Shown one piece after another: positions 38,721 to 52,672 of a stretch of 64,000 nt of DNA. The notes beneath the pieces are model-generated. The model made no database searches and was not told where the DNA came from. It saw nothing but the letters and a program-made list of their open reading frames with translations. The stretch comes from Geosiphon pyriformis (taxonomy: Eukaryota; Glomeromycota; Glomeromycetes; Archaeosporales; Geosiphonaceae), in assembly GCA_016748015.1 (NCBI GenBank), contig JAAOMT010000561.1, positions 70,026 through 134,025 on the forward strand, read 5' to 3'. Position 1 is the first letter of the stretch. Every line of letters begins with the position of its first letter. The position numbers and the translations under genes were made by a program.

Positions 38721-38909
38721 TACTTTTTGTTTTAGTTATAATTATGAAATAAAAAATACAAAAAGGTTTTTTTAGTTTTTTTTAGTTTTTTATTTAACAA
38801 ATGAAGTCCAAACACTATTTAGTACAATATATCAACTCAGTAATCTAAACTAGGCATGAATTATGCATTTTCTACACATGACCAGCCACTTAAGCTAATC
38901 AAAACAACA

Positions 38910-41900
38910 CTATGTGTCTATATGAACTGAAACTACACTATCTAAACCTAAAAAAACCAACAAAAATTATGAAAACCAAAACTAACACTAATGGTGTCAG
39001 CAATACCCAACAATTTAACCACACCAGCAGAAAACATTAAAAAAAGCCCAAACACTAAGACTGGAACAGACTTATCATGCGGAATTAGTTTATTCTTTTC
39101 CATAAAAGCCTGGTGTTTAACACAAGCCAACCAAACCTCCTCCTTGAATGCAAGATCAAATCTGTGCACAAAGTTTACAACTGTTTGACTGGCAATTTTA
39201 GAATCTTTAAAAATAGAAAGAGACTCCTGATACCAATTATTGAAAACAAACCTTTTGTTTAAAGCCACACATACAGCAACATTAGAAGAACAGAAATTCA
39301 AACACTATAACACACACAAAACTGAGTAAGACAGACCAGAAATCACTTTTCAATTGGCTGTATAAGTGTTCAGCAACTGAACATAAACATCAGAATTAAA
39401 CAAGCAAGAGAAAGCATAGTCTGAAATTTCAATATTCCTACAAAACAAACATACTACACTCAGATAATTCTTGGTGTTCAAACATTTGCAAACAGCAACA
39501 GGGAGCTGGTAATGTAAAGTCTTCATAAAATAAGTGTGAGCTTCAGCAGTACTCCTACTAGTGAAACCAGAGACTAAATGCAAATTAGAATACTACACCA
39601 AGAATGACCTAAACCAATCAATATCAGCATGCAGAGTGTTCACCAAAACTTGAGAACCAGAGCCAATCTCTCAGCATGCTCAATAGACAGACCAAAATAC
39701 ATCATGAACAAAATGTTTAGAATTAGCAGAAACAATACTACCACCAACTCTAATATAACAATTAACAACATAATAAGGGAGATACCAATTAGAGAAGCAA
39801 GTAGCCTTTGCAAAAGCATTAGTACACTCATTGTCTAAAACTCCTAAATGACTCTTAATCTTATGCCAACTAACTTCTAAATTTTTTTTACAAATAACAC
39901 CCATAATGTGATGATGCTTAACCCAATACCAATTCTAGAAATCAGAACACAACAAGTCCAATTCTAATTTATATGCATTCAGAGCAGACTGACTGTCTGA
40001 GAAAATTTGAACTGAACTATAAAAGGGAATACACTCAAGTGCCAAAGCAACAGCTTGTAGCTTGGCCATAATAGAGGACACTAACCCAGAAACTTCAACA
40101 CCCAAACTCAAACCAATATTCTTAAAGAAAACTGCTGTGCCAGTCTTCATGTCTAGAGTTCCCAAACTGCTAAGAGAACCATCCATATAAACAGAAAGAT
40201 GACTAGCATTAACACCCAACAAATGGTCACAAATAACCCCAAACTCATAGAACTCAAAAATGTTCAATAAATTGATACTTATTAAAAGAGGTGAACAAAT
40301 AAAAGAAGAAAGAACACCATTAAAAAAATAAACAAAAAACTCGAACCAGTTAGGAATTGGGCCATGTGGGTCTAATCTTTTCTACTGCTTAAACATTTTT
40401 TAATCAAAAACTGTATTAGCACAATTGTGAAGCTGCTTAGCAAAAACAATTTCATACTGCTGAAGCAAAGAGACACATTTGAAAAACTTAGAACCACCAA
40501 GAACAAAAGACAAAGGAATACCACCCCAGAAACAAAAAACATTAGTTACAAAACCATTCAGAAACAGATCATACTCCAAAAAAATGTGGACTATACCAGC
40601 CAAAAAATTATTTGATGGATTAACATTAACATGAAATGGAAAAAGCAAAAGATGGTAAGGATTCCAGCTAAGCACTTGCAAATTATGTGATCTATGCACA
40701 AACAGATGACTTAGAATGCCAACTGAATTTGAAAACCAAATGACAGAAGCAGACTTGCTTTCAGCTTAAATCTATTCAAAAGTCTTTAAATTATACAATA
40801 AGAAATAATGAAGTGTATTATTGGGAAAGTTATATAGAAGACCAGATTTGGACTTTAAGCCTTTGCAAATTAAAGTATTCTACTTATTACACATACTAAC
40901 AGAAATAAAACTAAATTGAAACTTATAGCTGAAAATTGGAAAAAAAACTGCTGATACCAAATATGAGAACTGTTTATTAAAAATAGTTTTTTTCAACACA
41001 AAATTGGCAAAAAAATGAATATTCACATGAGCCTTAGTCAAGCTGGGCTTTGACAAGCCCTTAATAAACAGAAAGATATCCAGATACCAATAAAACTCTC
41101 CTTTTTTAGCAATAAAAATAGGCAGACCACTGATCAACAAGAAAGGGCATACAACTCTGCAATTAATAAGAATAGTCACAGTCTTGTTATTGTTAATTGA
41201 AATGTCATTAAGCCAAAAAAATTCACTAGCAATGTTGAAAATATGCTGAGTAATAGTTTGGCTGCCACCAACTCAAATAATATCATTGACAAACACAACA
41301 GCAGCAAAAAAAGATGTCAAACCAGCTTGAGATTCTGAGCAACCAGTTTTGGCAATAAAGTATAAATTTAACCTGTACCCATACACACTTTCTTGCCTCT
41401 TAACTTTATACAACAGAAGATCATAAAATATGCACCAAATAAGAGATAAAAATACCTCTCTTTGGTCCAAACTATTATGCATCTGATAACTACTTGTTAA
41501 CCCAAAATCAGTTATAACTCTGTTGAACCAACTGTTGTGAATGCAGCCAAAAAATTGAATGAATTTATTACATATTTTTATCCTGACTAAGCTCTTTCTA
41601 AGATGTTTTCACCTAATAGAGTCATAAGTCTTCTGCATATTCTGTAAGACAAGCCATAATTTATAGTTCTTCTCCAAGGCATCTTTAATAACTAAACCAA
41701 TTGCAAAAATAGAAGATTGTGTTATTATGCCTTTTAAAACAGAAAAATTATCTCTTCTGAAAACATCAAAAACACTGCATGCTAAAAAAATCCTGTCTAA
41801 AAGAATTTTGGAAAGGATTTTACAAGCTGTTTTAATCAAAACAATTGGACAGATATTTGTGAAAACTTCCTCCCACTTATACAGTTTGGGAATTATTAAC

Positions 41901-43597
41901 ACTCAAGCCTCCCTCTAAAGTTTGGAAACAGACTCACAACACAAACAAGAATTCAAGAACACCAAAAGCATATCCAAAACTGACTTGTCACAATGTTTCT
42001 ATAATTTATTTGAGATGTCAGAGAAACCAGCCGCTTTCTTATCAGGCAAATTTGAAATTACACCGAGCATTTCATTGAAACCAATTGAACATATCACATC
42101 AGAGAAAGCATTATCAAAAACATATTCCAAAGGTTAATATTGGTGACACCAGTTATCAGAAATATCAGTTATTATTACATGCTTCTTAGTCCACCCCTCC
42201 ATAATCACATCCACCTTGGCCTTAACCAAATTAGAATCCAGAACCAATTTGCCATTGACAACCAGGTGATTTAGAGTAATCTTGCGAAAAGGATGCTCTA
42301 ATACACTTCTAATAGTATGACTCTTATCTAACTCAAAGCTTTCTATTCTCTTATCAATTGATGATCTGATTTGAGAAACTTTAGCATGTTTTGATTCAGA
42401 CATCTTAGAAGAATGATAAGACTTCCTAACTTTAGCCAAAACTGTACAAATAGTGTGGAAATAAGAACCTGAAAGAAAGAAAAACTTTACCACAGAGACA
42501 TTGACTGCATCCAAACTGTGTTACTTAACAAACAAAGATGCAAACTTTTTACTAAAAACCAGACGAAAGGCCTTAACAATTTTAGACACCAAAAGTTTTA
42601 GTTTGTGAAATTTGGATGACCTCTTAGTAAAAACACTATTATAGCTCTTGAACTATTTTTTCTTAAAAACTGTATTAGCTGATAGACATACTATTCTGCG
42701 AAGTGTATTCTATATTGCATCCAAGTCTGAGTGCTTCTCAGATGCAAAAAACTTATTATGAAACATAGCAGTATTCACTGCCATATTCTTTTTGAACTTA
42801 GTCTATCTGATATTATTTACATCTCTATAGTCAAATTTCCAACAATCCCTATTTACTTGTTTGTAAAAAAAGTTCAGTCACATATCAAGTAATCCACTCA
42901 AACCCACTAATACAGAAACAGTCTGATGATCAGTATCAAAAAATTCCCCAACATCAAATATATTGTAATCCACTACAGCATTAACCAAGTTTGAAGAAAC
43001 AAACAAGAAATCAATTATCTTAGCCATATCCCAAGAGTTAGTCCATGTTGGTGTTCTCACATAAAAACTCTTACCCAAGAAATTAACCAAACCAAGATCC
43101 AGACACTTTTTGAAACTGGTGCACTTATAAGAGCCATTCTCATTGAAGTTACCATCCAAAACAATAAAAAAGAATTTATTCACAGCTTTAGCAATCATAG
43201 AATTGATATTACCAGTTTGAAAGAATTGAACTACAGAAAAAACACCAGCATAGAGTCCCAGAATCAAAACAAAAAGTTTATTTTTAAAGAGTAACTTGAA
43301 AGAGAAGAGCTGACCAGATATCTCAGAAATCTTATACACATGTCTCACCAATGAATTGTCCATGATAATTGCAATACCAAAGCCCAAATAACTAGAGTCT
43401 AAACTAGAAATAAAGACCTAGACACCATCAAACTTATTTATAATCTATGAGTGGACTTTATCCTTCAACTTAGTCTCAGTAACAATAGAAATTAAATTGT
43501 TTACTTTTTTATGCCAATGAATTATATCAGTCTGTTTTACAGAATTGTTCATATCCCTAATATTACATGTGGCAATTTTTCAAACCAAATCACTCAT
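38910..43597 (-). pseudogene. LINE D ORF2 (type 1), heavily interrupted
   Basis: The endonuclease part (43597 to about 42880) shows VLDGNFNENGS (GDFNE with D to N), IIDFLFVSS and FFDTDHQTVSV. The RT (about 41900-41220) shows LQNMQKTYDS and NSLDQREVFLSLIW. The active site reads FVND instead of FVDD. RNase H (about 40200-39840) keeps MDGSLSSL, LQAVALALE and SDSQSAL. The finger region reads CLFCRNIEISDYAFSC, where the His is replaced by Tyr. The very N-terminus has lost a Trp (TTTGAAAAATT, TGG to TGA). More than ten stops and frame changes occur, so the copy is dead. Confidence 0.82.
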
Positions 43598-45529
43598 TAA
43601 AGATTAAAGAAAACTAACAAACCCAAACCAGAACACAAATGGTCCAATCTTACCAAAACTGAATTAATTAATGCATCTAATGCCACCATTTTAAATTTCA
43701 AACCACCCATCTTGGTGGTCAGAATCTTGAAACTACTAGAGCTGAAACCAGACATATTGATATTAACACCAATAAGAGGAAGAACAGGTGGCATTAACAC
43801 ATCATTCATGGCCATATTCAAATCCAAGCCTGACTCCAAAGATGCAGAAGTAACAGAAAGGAGAATAAGAAGTGAAGATGCCAAAGACACCAACTTAATG
43901 AAGCTCAACTTTTTCAAGATACCAGAAACTTGGTTTGACAGGAGTTCTACAGAGTGTTTCAGAGAAACCAAATGGTCATACAAGTCAGAATTACCAAGAG
44001 GAACAAGAAATACAGAAGAGATCCCAGTACTAGAAGACAAACCAGTACCAGAAGAGAATGAAAGAACCACACATAAAGGAGAGCCACTAGCAACTTGGGC
44101 CCAAGTTTTACCACCAAAAAAAACTGGGTGGGCAATTGGGGCCTGCTTCTTTTTATATATATTGGCTAAATGAATCTGATCTTAAGCAGTTACCATCTGG
44201 CTACCATGAACACCTGAATTCCCACCCAAAGAACAATCACTTGAGATGTGACCAAATTGTTTACACAATACACAGCAGGTTAAAAAAAGACTAGCCCAGT
44301 GCAAATTCACACCCTTAAACACTGGAATAGAACCAATAGCAGCTAATTTGGATGCTTTATTAGCAAAACACACAATAACACATTTATTACACACATATGA
44401 ACTGGGATTATGGCCAATAAGACAAGTTTTTCCACCATATAAATCCAGTAAATCTGACAAATCATGAGCTGTGATACCAATTGGAAGAGTATACAATAAA
44501 GTCCAATGATGATCTTTTAGTACTCATATTTGTTTGTTATCAATTGCCTTTGCCATATGCACAGAATTTTTTCCCATGAAAACAGATTATTTAGTTGTGA
44601 TCAAATCAGTTAATTCAGATGATTTATACTCCATAAAAACTTTTTGCCACAAACCAACCAATTGCATCTTAATTAACATAATTCTGCTAAACTTGGAAAA
44701 AACAGATTTTACAGCCAATTTGAGAAAATTGACAGAAATTTTTTTGACAACAATTTCTTGATCTGAGTATTTGTTTATCTGCTTGATATTATTATTAGCT
44801 AAAATATTCTCACTGACAGCCAATTCCTTTGTCTTTTTCAAACTTGATTCAGAAGTGAATGAAGATCTGATGATCTCTGAGAATTTTAAGGGAGTTGAAG
44901 CTCCCCTAAACCCATCAACATAATAAAAATTTTTTTTTACAGTCATCAACTTGTTAATAATAGTCTTTTCAAGTACAGCTGAAATCTCAATATTAAGTAT
45001 GAAAAATTTTGTCAAATTAAAGCTCTGTTTTCCCAGAGCACATAACTCAAGCAACAGCAATTGATTGGGCCCAATAACTACATGGAAAAAAAGGTTTATC
45101 ATTACTTATATGTTTGAATAAAAGTTGCTTTGGTGGGTTGCCCAGCACATATGTCTGTATGCAAGTTTTTTTTGGCATTGCTTTATCCATATTATTGTTC
45201 TTACTAGATTCTGCATAACTGGTTTCTTCGGCAACTGTGTTTTCTATATTTTTGACATCTAAGAAACTGCTTACACTATTAAAAATGCTGCCAATTTTAC
45301 TTCCCCAGGACACCACAGGCTTAACATTGGCACCACCAATATCTTTCAAGCTCAGAGAACCAGCAAACAAATCAACCACATTATTAACTACAGACATCTT
45401 TGGCTTCTTAAACAACAAACTGTGAGAGTACATACTATTCACATGAGCTTTTTTCTTGCCATTAGACTGGGTCCCCAATCCAGTCAAATCAGCACCAAAA
45501 CCACCAGCAGAAGTGCTTACTGGATCCAT
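43597..45529 (-). pseudogene. LINE D ORF1 (type 1), interrupted
   Basis: Start at ATG 45529 (MDPVSTSAGGFG), chosen by alignment with A and E; an upstream open ATG at 45598 adds a Phe-rich stretch the others lack. It contains the basic NGKKKAH segment, YVDGFRGASTPLKFSEII, the RRM-like VKSVFSKFSRIMLIK, YGGKTCLIGHNPSSY and the knuckle CVLCKQFGHISSDC (near 44280-44240), intact here. The Ser/Leu-rich tail ends FFNL. Stops and a frame change lie near 45050, 44586 and 44180. The stop TAA overlaps the ORF2 start as TAATG at 43599-43595. Confidence 0.8.
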
Positions 45530-45669
45530 AACAACAAAAAGAAAAAAGTTGGAAAAAATAATTAAAAAAGAAACAAAAAAGAAAAAAAAAAAGACCAATT
45601 AAAACTTCAATAAAATTTTGCTTTCATTATGGTCAGAAGATTAACAAGAAAAAGATTTTTTAGTTTTTT

Positions 45670-47898
45670 AAAAGTATTATTGTATTAAATATAAAAAAAA
45701 TTAATTTTAAAAATTTAAAAATTTTATTATTAAGTTTTATATTTTTAAAAAAAACTTTTAAAATTTATTAAAAATTAATAATTAAATTATTATATTTAAA
45801 GATTTTTTTATAATTAAAACCAAATAATAATTGTTTAAAAACATTATGTGTATTAAATAAAATACTATTATTAAAAAAAATTTGAAGATAAAATCTAACT
45901 TGTTAAAAAATTTTTTTACAAATTATTAAATTTACAAATACTAAGTTGGTTTTTCAATTATCTTTTATAGTTTTCTGTTAGATTAAAAATTAGTTTATTA
46001 AACAATTTTTTAACTAAAGTTATTAAAATATTTTTAGACTATAATATTTTTTTTATAAACATTTTAATTTTTGTTTTTTAGTTTTTTAATAATACTTTAA
46101 TATCTTATGTTTTGAAAAATTCAGCTTTTTTTAATGTTTTATAAGATTTAGTATTATATTTTTTAAGTAGTTTTATATAAAAAAAAGCTTAATATTTTAT
46201 TAAAAAAGCTTTTATTATTAGAAAAAACTTAATCTTAAAAGTTTTATTCTTATATAATTTATTATTATTATTATTAATTATCTAAACAAAAAAACTTTTT
46301 ATAACATATTATTATTATTTTGTTATTTTTAAGTCTTTAATATACTTAATTCCAAAAATTTTTTAAGGATAAATAAGAGTTTAATAAATATTAACTTATA
46401 TTTTTTTAATATTTATATGAATAATTCTTTGTAAAATTTAAATTTTTTCAATATAAAATATGATACTGTCATATTTTTGCTGATTTTAATGTTTTTGTTA
46501 AAGTAAAAATTAAGGATCTGATTTTATTTATATTAATAAAATTATAAACAATTGTGTTAACTTTAGAATATATTCTTAATTTTAATGTTACTATAGTTTA
46601 TTTAAATAATTAAGCTGTTTTAAATACTTGTTTATTTAAATTAAAATTAGATTTGTTTGATTTTTACAATTATTGCTAAATAAAAAGACATTATATTAAA
46701 ATTAAAAAAAAAACTTTTAAGTTATTTGGTTAAAATTTAATTATTTAAATATTATAAATAATAAGATGATTAATAAACTAATTAATATTGTATTTTGTTT
46801 AAATCTTATGCTTTTAATTTATATTTATAAAAAATATATTTAAACTAATAAAGTTGTTTTTAATAATATCAAATATTTTATTTATGATATTTTTAAATTT
46901 GTTTATTATGTTTAATAAAAAATTAGATTTAATACTATTATTATAAATAAAACTTTGTTTTAAAATATTAACTAGATTTAATTATTTTTCTGGTATTTTA
47001 ACTTTTATATGGCTGTTAATTTTACAAGTAAATTTACAATATATTTGTGTTTTTATTATATAAAGTTTTTATATTATTGCTTATTTATTATAGTTTGTAA
47101 ATATTTATATAATAAATAATATTTTAGTATTTTGTGTTTATATTATAAAAAGATTAAGTTTTTTAACCACTTTTTTTTGCATAGTAAGTTTTAATATTTA
47201 TAAAAAATTTTTGCCATTATTTGTTATTGAATAAAGATTTATATTGAATTTAAATTTACTATTATATTAAATTTTATAATTGTTTTTTTTTAATAGATTT
47301 CTTTATATTGCTATATATAAAAATTTTGTTTTTAAGAATAATATTATAAAACAATATTAGTTTTTAGTAATATTAAGTTGATTGTTAAAAAATTAATTGA
47401 TTTTGTAATTTTGTGTATAAATTAAAAATAGCTTACTATAAAGAGATTTAAATTGTCAAGTTTAAATTTAGAGCAATTTTAAAAAAGAGTAGTTTAATTT
47501 TTTATACCAATTTTATGTTTTCTGTTGTTTATGATTTTTTTTATTTTTAATAATATTATTGCTTAATATTATTAAAATATTTAGTATTTATTTTAATATA
47601 TGTAAATTGTGTATATTTTTTTAATATTAACTGTAATGTTTTTATTAAAATAAATTTATAATATTGTTTTAATTAGTTTAAATAATTGATTACATATAAA
47701 ATTTTAATAACAATATATAAATATTGAATTTAAAATTATTTTTAATAGAATAAATATTATTAAAAAACAGAAATTTTAGTAATAATATATTTTTAAATAT
47801 TTATAAACTTGTTTTTTTAAAAAAATTATAAAAATAAATTAAAATATGTAAAATTTTTGGTAAAAAACTATAATATTTAATAATTAAAAAAGCAAAAA
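45670..47898. other. AT desert between LINE D and LINE E
   Basis: About 2.2 kb of nearly pure A/T with scattered short AT repeats. No open frame worth calling and no recognisable element remnant. Confidence 0.7.
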
Positions 47899-48020
47899 TT
47901 TTTCTCTTGTCAATCCTCTGACCATGACAAAAGTGATAGCTTTCTTTTTTTCTTTTTCCCTCTGTTACATTAGTTATTTTTTCAAACACACTTAATTTTG
48001 TTGTGATAAAACCAGCAAAT

Positions 48021-49956
48021 ATGGTCACTAGTGTTTCTGGCTCTGGTTTGATTGGTTTAGAGACCTGTCTAAGTACCAAAAAGAAACATGTAGACAATAT
48101 TTACTTTCATAGTATATCTTATAAGAAGCTTAAGAAGTCTGTTGTTGGTAATATTGTTGATTCATCTGCTGATCCATTAAACTTGGCAGATATTGGTGGT
48201 ACTGATGGCAAACCTGTGGTATTCTGAAGAAGCAAAGTGGGCAGTGTCAAGAGTAGTATTAGCAGTCTTTCTAATTTGGAGAATATGAAGAACACAGTTG
48301 CAAAAAAAACAAGTTATGTAAATTCAGACAATTCTATTAGTAATAAGAACATGGGTGAAACTACTCTAAAAAAAACTCAAACTTGAATTTATGTATTGGA
48401 CCATCCACTGAAAGCACTTTTATTTAACAATATAAGTGATAATGGTAATGTTCTAAAGCTTCTTTCTCCTAAGTTTAAAGGCTCCAATTAACTGCCATAT
48501 GTTAAATCATGTATTCTGGATAGAAGGAGTTTTGAGCCAGTAAAATTGTTTATATTAGATATTGAGCTTTTGGCTATTTCAAAAAAAACTGTTAGTAACA
48601 AATTGATTTCAATAAAAAAATCTTTTATTGAGTTAATGGTTTTGGAGAAGCCTCTGCTCCTTCAAAATTCTCAGAGATTATTAAATCATCATTTACTTTA
48701 GAAATAAGCTTAAATAAGATTAAAGAAATGGCAATCTGTAAGAAAATTTTGGTAAACAATGATTTTAGAAAGCCAAATAGTCATTTAAATCGGGAAATAA
48801 TTGTCAAAGAGATTACAGTCAATCTTTCCAAATTAGCTGTGAAATCTGTTTTTTCCAAATTTAGTAAGATGGTTTCAATTAGGTTGCAATTAATTGGCCT
48901 GTAACAAAAGACTTTGGTAGAGTTTGAATTTTCTGATGTTGTCAGTTTGGTTGCATTCAAGTAATTAGTTTTCATGGAAAAAAATTCTGTGCATATGGCT
49001 TTGACTGTTGATAATAAACAATTATGGATGTTCAGAGACCAGCATTAGACTTTGTTTTATATACTTCCAGTTGGTACATTTGCTCATGATTTTTTTAGTC
49101 TGTTGGAGTTATATGATAGAAAAATGTGTTTCATTGGCCATAATCTTGGTTCTTATATTTATAATAAGTGTACTGTGATTTGTTTTGACAGTTTAACATC
49201 CAAATTGGCTGCTATTGGCTCTGTTCCAGTTTTCAAGAGTGTGAATTTACAGTGGGCTGGTCTTTTTTTGGCCTGCTGTGCTTTGTGCAAACAATTTGAT
49301 TACATCTTAAATGATTGTTTTTTGAATAGAAATTCAGGTGTTTGTGGTAGATGGGTGGTAACTGCTCAAGATCAGATTTGTTTGGCCAATATATATAAGA
49401 AAAAACAGGCTCCAATTGCCTGCCCAGTTTTTTTTGGTGGTAAAACTTGGGCCCAAGTTGCTGATAGCTTTTTTTCTTGTGTGGTCTCTTCATTCTTTTC
49501 TGATGCTGGTTCATCTTCTGGTGTTGGATTTCTTCTACTGTCTCTGCTCTCCTTAATAACTCTGATTTGTATAACTGTTTGACTTCTTTGGAATATTCTA
49601 TGAAGCTTCTGGTGGACCAAGTCTCTGGTATTTTGAGAAAGTTGAGATTTATTGAATTGGTGTCTTTGGTATCTTCTTTTCTTGTTCTTCTTCTTGTTGC
49701 TTTTGCATTTTTAGATTCAGGTTTAAATTTGGATATGACTGTGGATGGTGTGTTGGCACCATCTGTTTCTCCTATCACTGGTATTAATGTTGATATATCT
49801 GGTTTCAGCTCTAGTAGTTCCAAGGTTCTGACCACCAAAATGAGTAATTTGGAGTCTAAAATAGTGGTATTAGATGTGTCAGTTAATTTGGTTTTGGTAA
49901 GATTGAATTATTTGTGTTCTGATTTAAGTTCATTAGCTTTCCCTAATCCTCAATGA
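48021..49956 (+). pseudogene. LINE E ORF1 (type 1), interrupted
   Basis: It starts MVTSVSGSGLIGLETCLSTKKK. It shows NENMKNTVAKKTSY-like matter, GFGEASAPSKFSEII (frame-shifted), VKSVFSKFSKMVSIR, the VGTFAHDFFSLLELY and FIGHNLGSYIYNKC segment, and a knuckle CALCKQFDYILNDC in which Gly-His has become Asp-Tyr (G to A and C to T changes). The C-terminal Ser/Val/Leu-rich region (49567-49956) is open. Stops occur near 48225, 48387, 48490, 48901, 48962 and 49049. Its TGA overlaps the ORF2 ATG as ATGA at 49953-49956. Confidence 0.8.
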
Positions 49957-51620
49957 GTGATTTGGTTTGGAAAATTGCCACATGCAATGTTAGGGGTATG
50001 AACAATCTTGCAAAACAGATTAATATAATTTAGTAACATAAAGAGATGAACAATTTGATTTCTGTTGTTACTAAGACTAAGTTAAAAAATAAGGTCTGGC
50101 TATGGATCATGAATAAATTTAATGGTATCCAGGTTTTCATTTCTGGTTTGAATTCTGGTTATTTGGGTTTTGGTGTTGTAATTATTATGGACAATTCTTT
50201 GGCAAAACATATATGTAAGATAATAGACATTCCTAGCCAGCTTCTTTCTATTAGATTACTTTTTAAAAATAAACTTTCTGTGGCAATTTTGGGACTTTAT
50301 GCTGGAGCATCCATGATAATGCATTTCTCTTAGGAGGGTGTCATCAACTCTATGATTGTAAAGACTGTGAATAAGTTGTCTTTTGTCATCTTGAGAGATG
50401 ATTTCAATGAAGATGGTTCTCACAAGTGTGCCAGTTTTAGAAAGTGTCTTGATTTGAGTTTGGTCAATTCTTTGAATAGGAGCTCTTTTGTGAAGATACC
50501 AACTTGGTGCAATTCTTGAGGTGTTACTAAAATGATTGACTATTTGTTTGTTTTCTCAAATTTAGTTAATGCAATAGTAGTTCATAGTGTTGCCAATGTT
50601 GGAGATTACTTTGATACAGATTACAATACTGTTTATGTTTTTGTGGGTTTGGGTGGTTTGCTGGATATGTGACTGAACTTGTTGTGTAAGCAGGCTAACA
50701 AAGATTGTTGGAAATTTAACATCAAGCATGCTAATAAGGTGAAATGGTGTGAGTTCAGAAATGCTACAGCAGCCAATACCACTAAGTTCTTAGATAAGTT
50801 TGCTTTAGCCAAGAGGCTTTCAAATTTGGATACTATGTAGAACATTGTTTACAATATAATAGCTTTCTCAGCTGATAGAACTTTCAAAAAGAAATGGTTT
50901 AAAGATTATGAAGAAGTGTTTATCAAAAAATTTTCCAAGTTTCATAGGCTGGAGATTTTGGTTTCAAAGATTGTTAAGGCTTCTTGTGAGGAGGATCTTG
51001 ACCAATTTGTGTCTCTTTTGAGACACTGGGTTTTTTTTAATAGTAATAAAGCTTCTGTTGTTTGGGATCTTGTAAGTTCTAATGTGGGTTTAGATCATGT
51101 TCATTCTGCTTTCTGTGGTGCAAAGAAATCTTATCATATCCAAGCTTGTTGAATTATTGTGGACTAAAGAATCAGACATTAGATTGGCTATTGAGAAAAG
51201 AATGGAAAGTTTTGTGATCAACAAAGGCCACACAATTCATAGTGTGTTGAAATGCCTCTTTTGTAAGATGGTGTTGGACCATCTGGTTTCTGATGGTGAT
51301 TTAATTTTGGACCTGGTTAATGTTAAAGAAAAGGTTGACAGGATTATGGAAAGCTGAATAAAGAAGAGGGTTGTGCTGAGAAGTGTTCCTGAGTTGTGGC
51401 AGCATTAATATCTGCTGTTAAATTACATTAATGATGGTGCTTTTTCTGGAGTTATGGATGCCATTAGTTGTAATAAATTGGCATGTGTGGTCAAAAATCT
51501 GCTGGATAATAAAGCTGTTGGTTTGTTTGGTATTATGAACAAACTTTGGAAATATTGCAATGGTTTTATGCTCAGTTTGCTCCTGGATCTCTTGAATCTT
51601 TGTTTAGTGTGTTGTTATAG

Positions 51621-52057
51621 GTAAACTTGGTGGGGTAAGGAAATGATAACATTTGGTGCTCTTAAGTATTAGTAATACATGTTTTACGTAATTTCAGTGG
51701 CTTATTTTTTAATTATCAGTCTTTGAAGGTCTTATTTTACTGGTGGTAAATTTATCTGTTGAGTTCTTTGGTTATAAGGCACAGAGTTTTGGTTCTTATT
51801 AATTGCAACTTTTTATAAAGGTAAGCTTTCTTCTCTGAGCTAATGAGTGCAGTTGTTAGGATCTGGTGTTGTTTTTTTGCCCTTTTGGTAAGCTATCAAG
51901 ATAATGTTAATATCCAAAAACCTAAGAAGAGCTTCCCTTTTTTACCAGACTATCACAAAATTTATTCTCAGACAGTCAATTTTACTATGTTGCTGCTCCA
52001 CAAAAGAATAAAGAAAAAAAATAAAAATAAATAAAAATAAAAGAAAAATAAAAATAA

Positions 52058-52089
<32 letters not shown>

Positions 52090-52672
52090 AAAGAATTAGT
52101 ATTATCAATTGTTATAATCAAAAGTAATTAGTCCAAATTGTTAATAGTTCGAGGCAATTATGCTAAGAGCATCTGTCCTGAAATAAAGATATGAAACAAT
52201 AATTAATTCACATAAAATCCACAAAGTTTGAGAACATGAATTCATAATTCAGATTTCTTAATAATTAATTTATTTCAGAAAATAAATATGGAATATAATA
52301 AATAATAAAAGGGTATGAATATTTGATTTTTGTTTAATAGTTTGTATCTATCTGTTTTTTTTTTTCTATCTTCTATAACTACTTGCTTTTATACATTCTT
52401 TTGGTTTTACAGAATTGCTTTTGATTGTTTTGTTATTGCTAACTATTACTTTGTTATTTTTGTTATTGCTTCATTCTTCTATGTTATTACTAATTATTCT
52501 ATGTTATAACACATTATTTAGTGTTATTCTGTGTTATCCCACATTGTAACGTATTATCCTGTACTATTCTAAGTTATAATATATTATCCAATGTTATTAC
52601 ATACTATTTTGTATTATGTCATGTTCTGGTCATGTTTTTTCATAACTTTGGATCAGTTTTTTTATTTGGGTA
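51621..52672. mobile_element. Foreign 1.05 kb insertion in the RT gene of LINE E
   Basis: LINE protein similarity stops after LNLCLVCC (near 51615) and resumes at KSIFHLWKRAWVSMIP (near 52679). In A, C and D these segments are contiguous apart from a few codons. ATAG lies at both edges (51617-51620 and 52673-52676), a possible 4-bp duplication. The insert holds an (AAATA)n patch, an (AAAG)n microsatellite and, near 52430-52620, a degenerate repeat of about 10 bp resembling TGTTATTCTA. No terminal inverted repeats or coding domain were recognised, so the class is unknown. Confidence 0.6.
52050..52092. repeat. (AAAG)n microsatellite
   Basis: About nine AAAG units in a row inside the insertion in LINE E, preceded by (AAATA)n-like sequence. 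Confidence 0.85.

Larger units (their letters stand above)
36166..38767. other. AT-rich region with simple-sequence patches, no supported gene
   Basis: About 2.6 kb without a recognisable gene. From about 36430 to 37200 the plus strand is T-rich with some G. Around 37200-37250 there is an (AAATA)n patch. From 37750 to 38760 it is A-rich and contains two open frames (37959-38243, 94 codons; 38477-38752, 91 codons) rich in Lys, Asn, Leu and Phe with no domain I recognise. These could be remnants of an old element but are not called genes. Confidence 0.5.
38792..45655 (-). mobile_element. LINE D, full-length type-1 element
   Basis: Same organisation as LINE A. The 5' end (CTTGTTAATCTTCTGACC in sense) matches the 5' end of copy E. 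T6-AG-T6 occurs at 45656-45669 and at 38778-38791, a likely 14-bp target-site duplication, although it is T-rich and the low side carries a second overlapping copy. Sense-strand sequence is rich in T and G and nearly free of CpG. Many codons are mutated. Confidence 0.88.

Noticed and set aside
37959-38752. Two plus-strand open frames of 94 and 91 codons
   Set aside because: Lys/Asn/Leu-rich, no domain, no splice structure, embedded in A-rich DNA; possibly remnants but not supportable as genes.
45670-47898. Possibility that the deserts are mitochondrial or plasmid DNA
   Set aside because: They are continuous with spliceosomal-intron genes and nuclear-type LINEs, and no mitochondrial gene or tRNA was seen.
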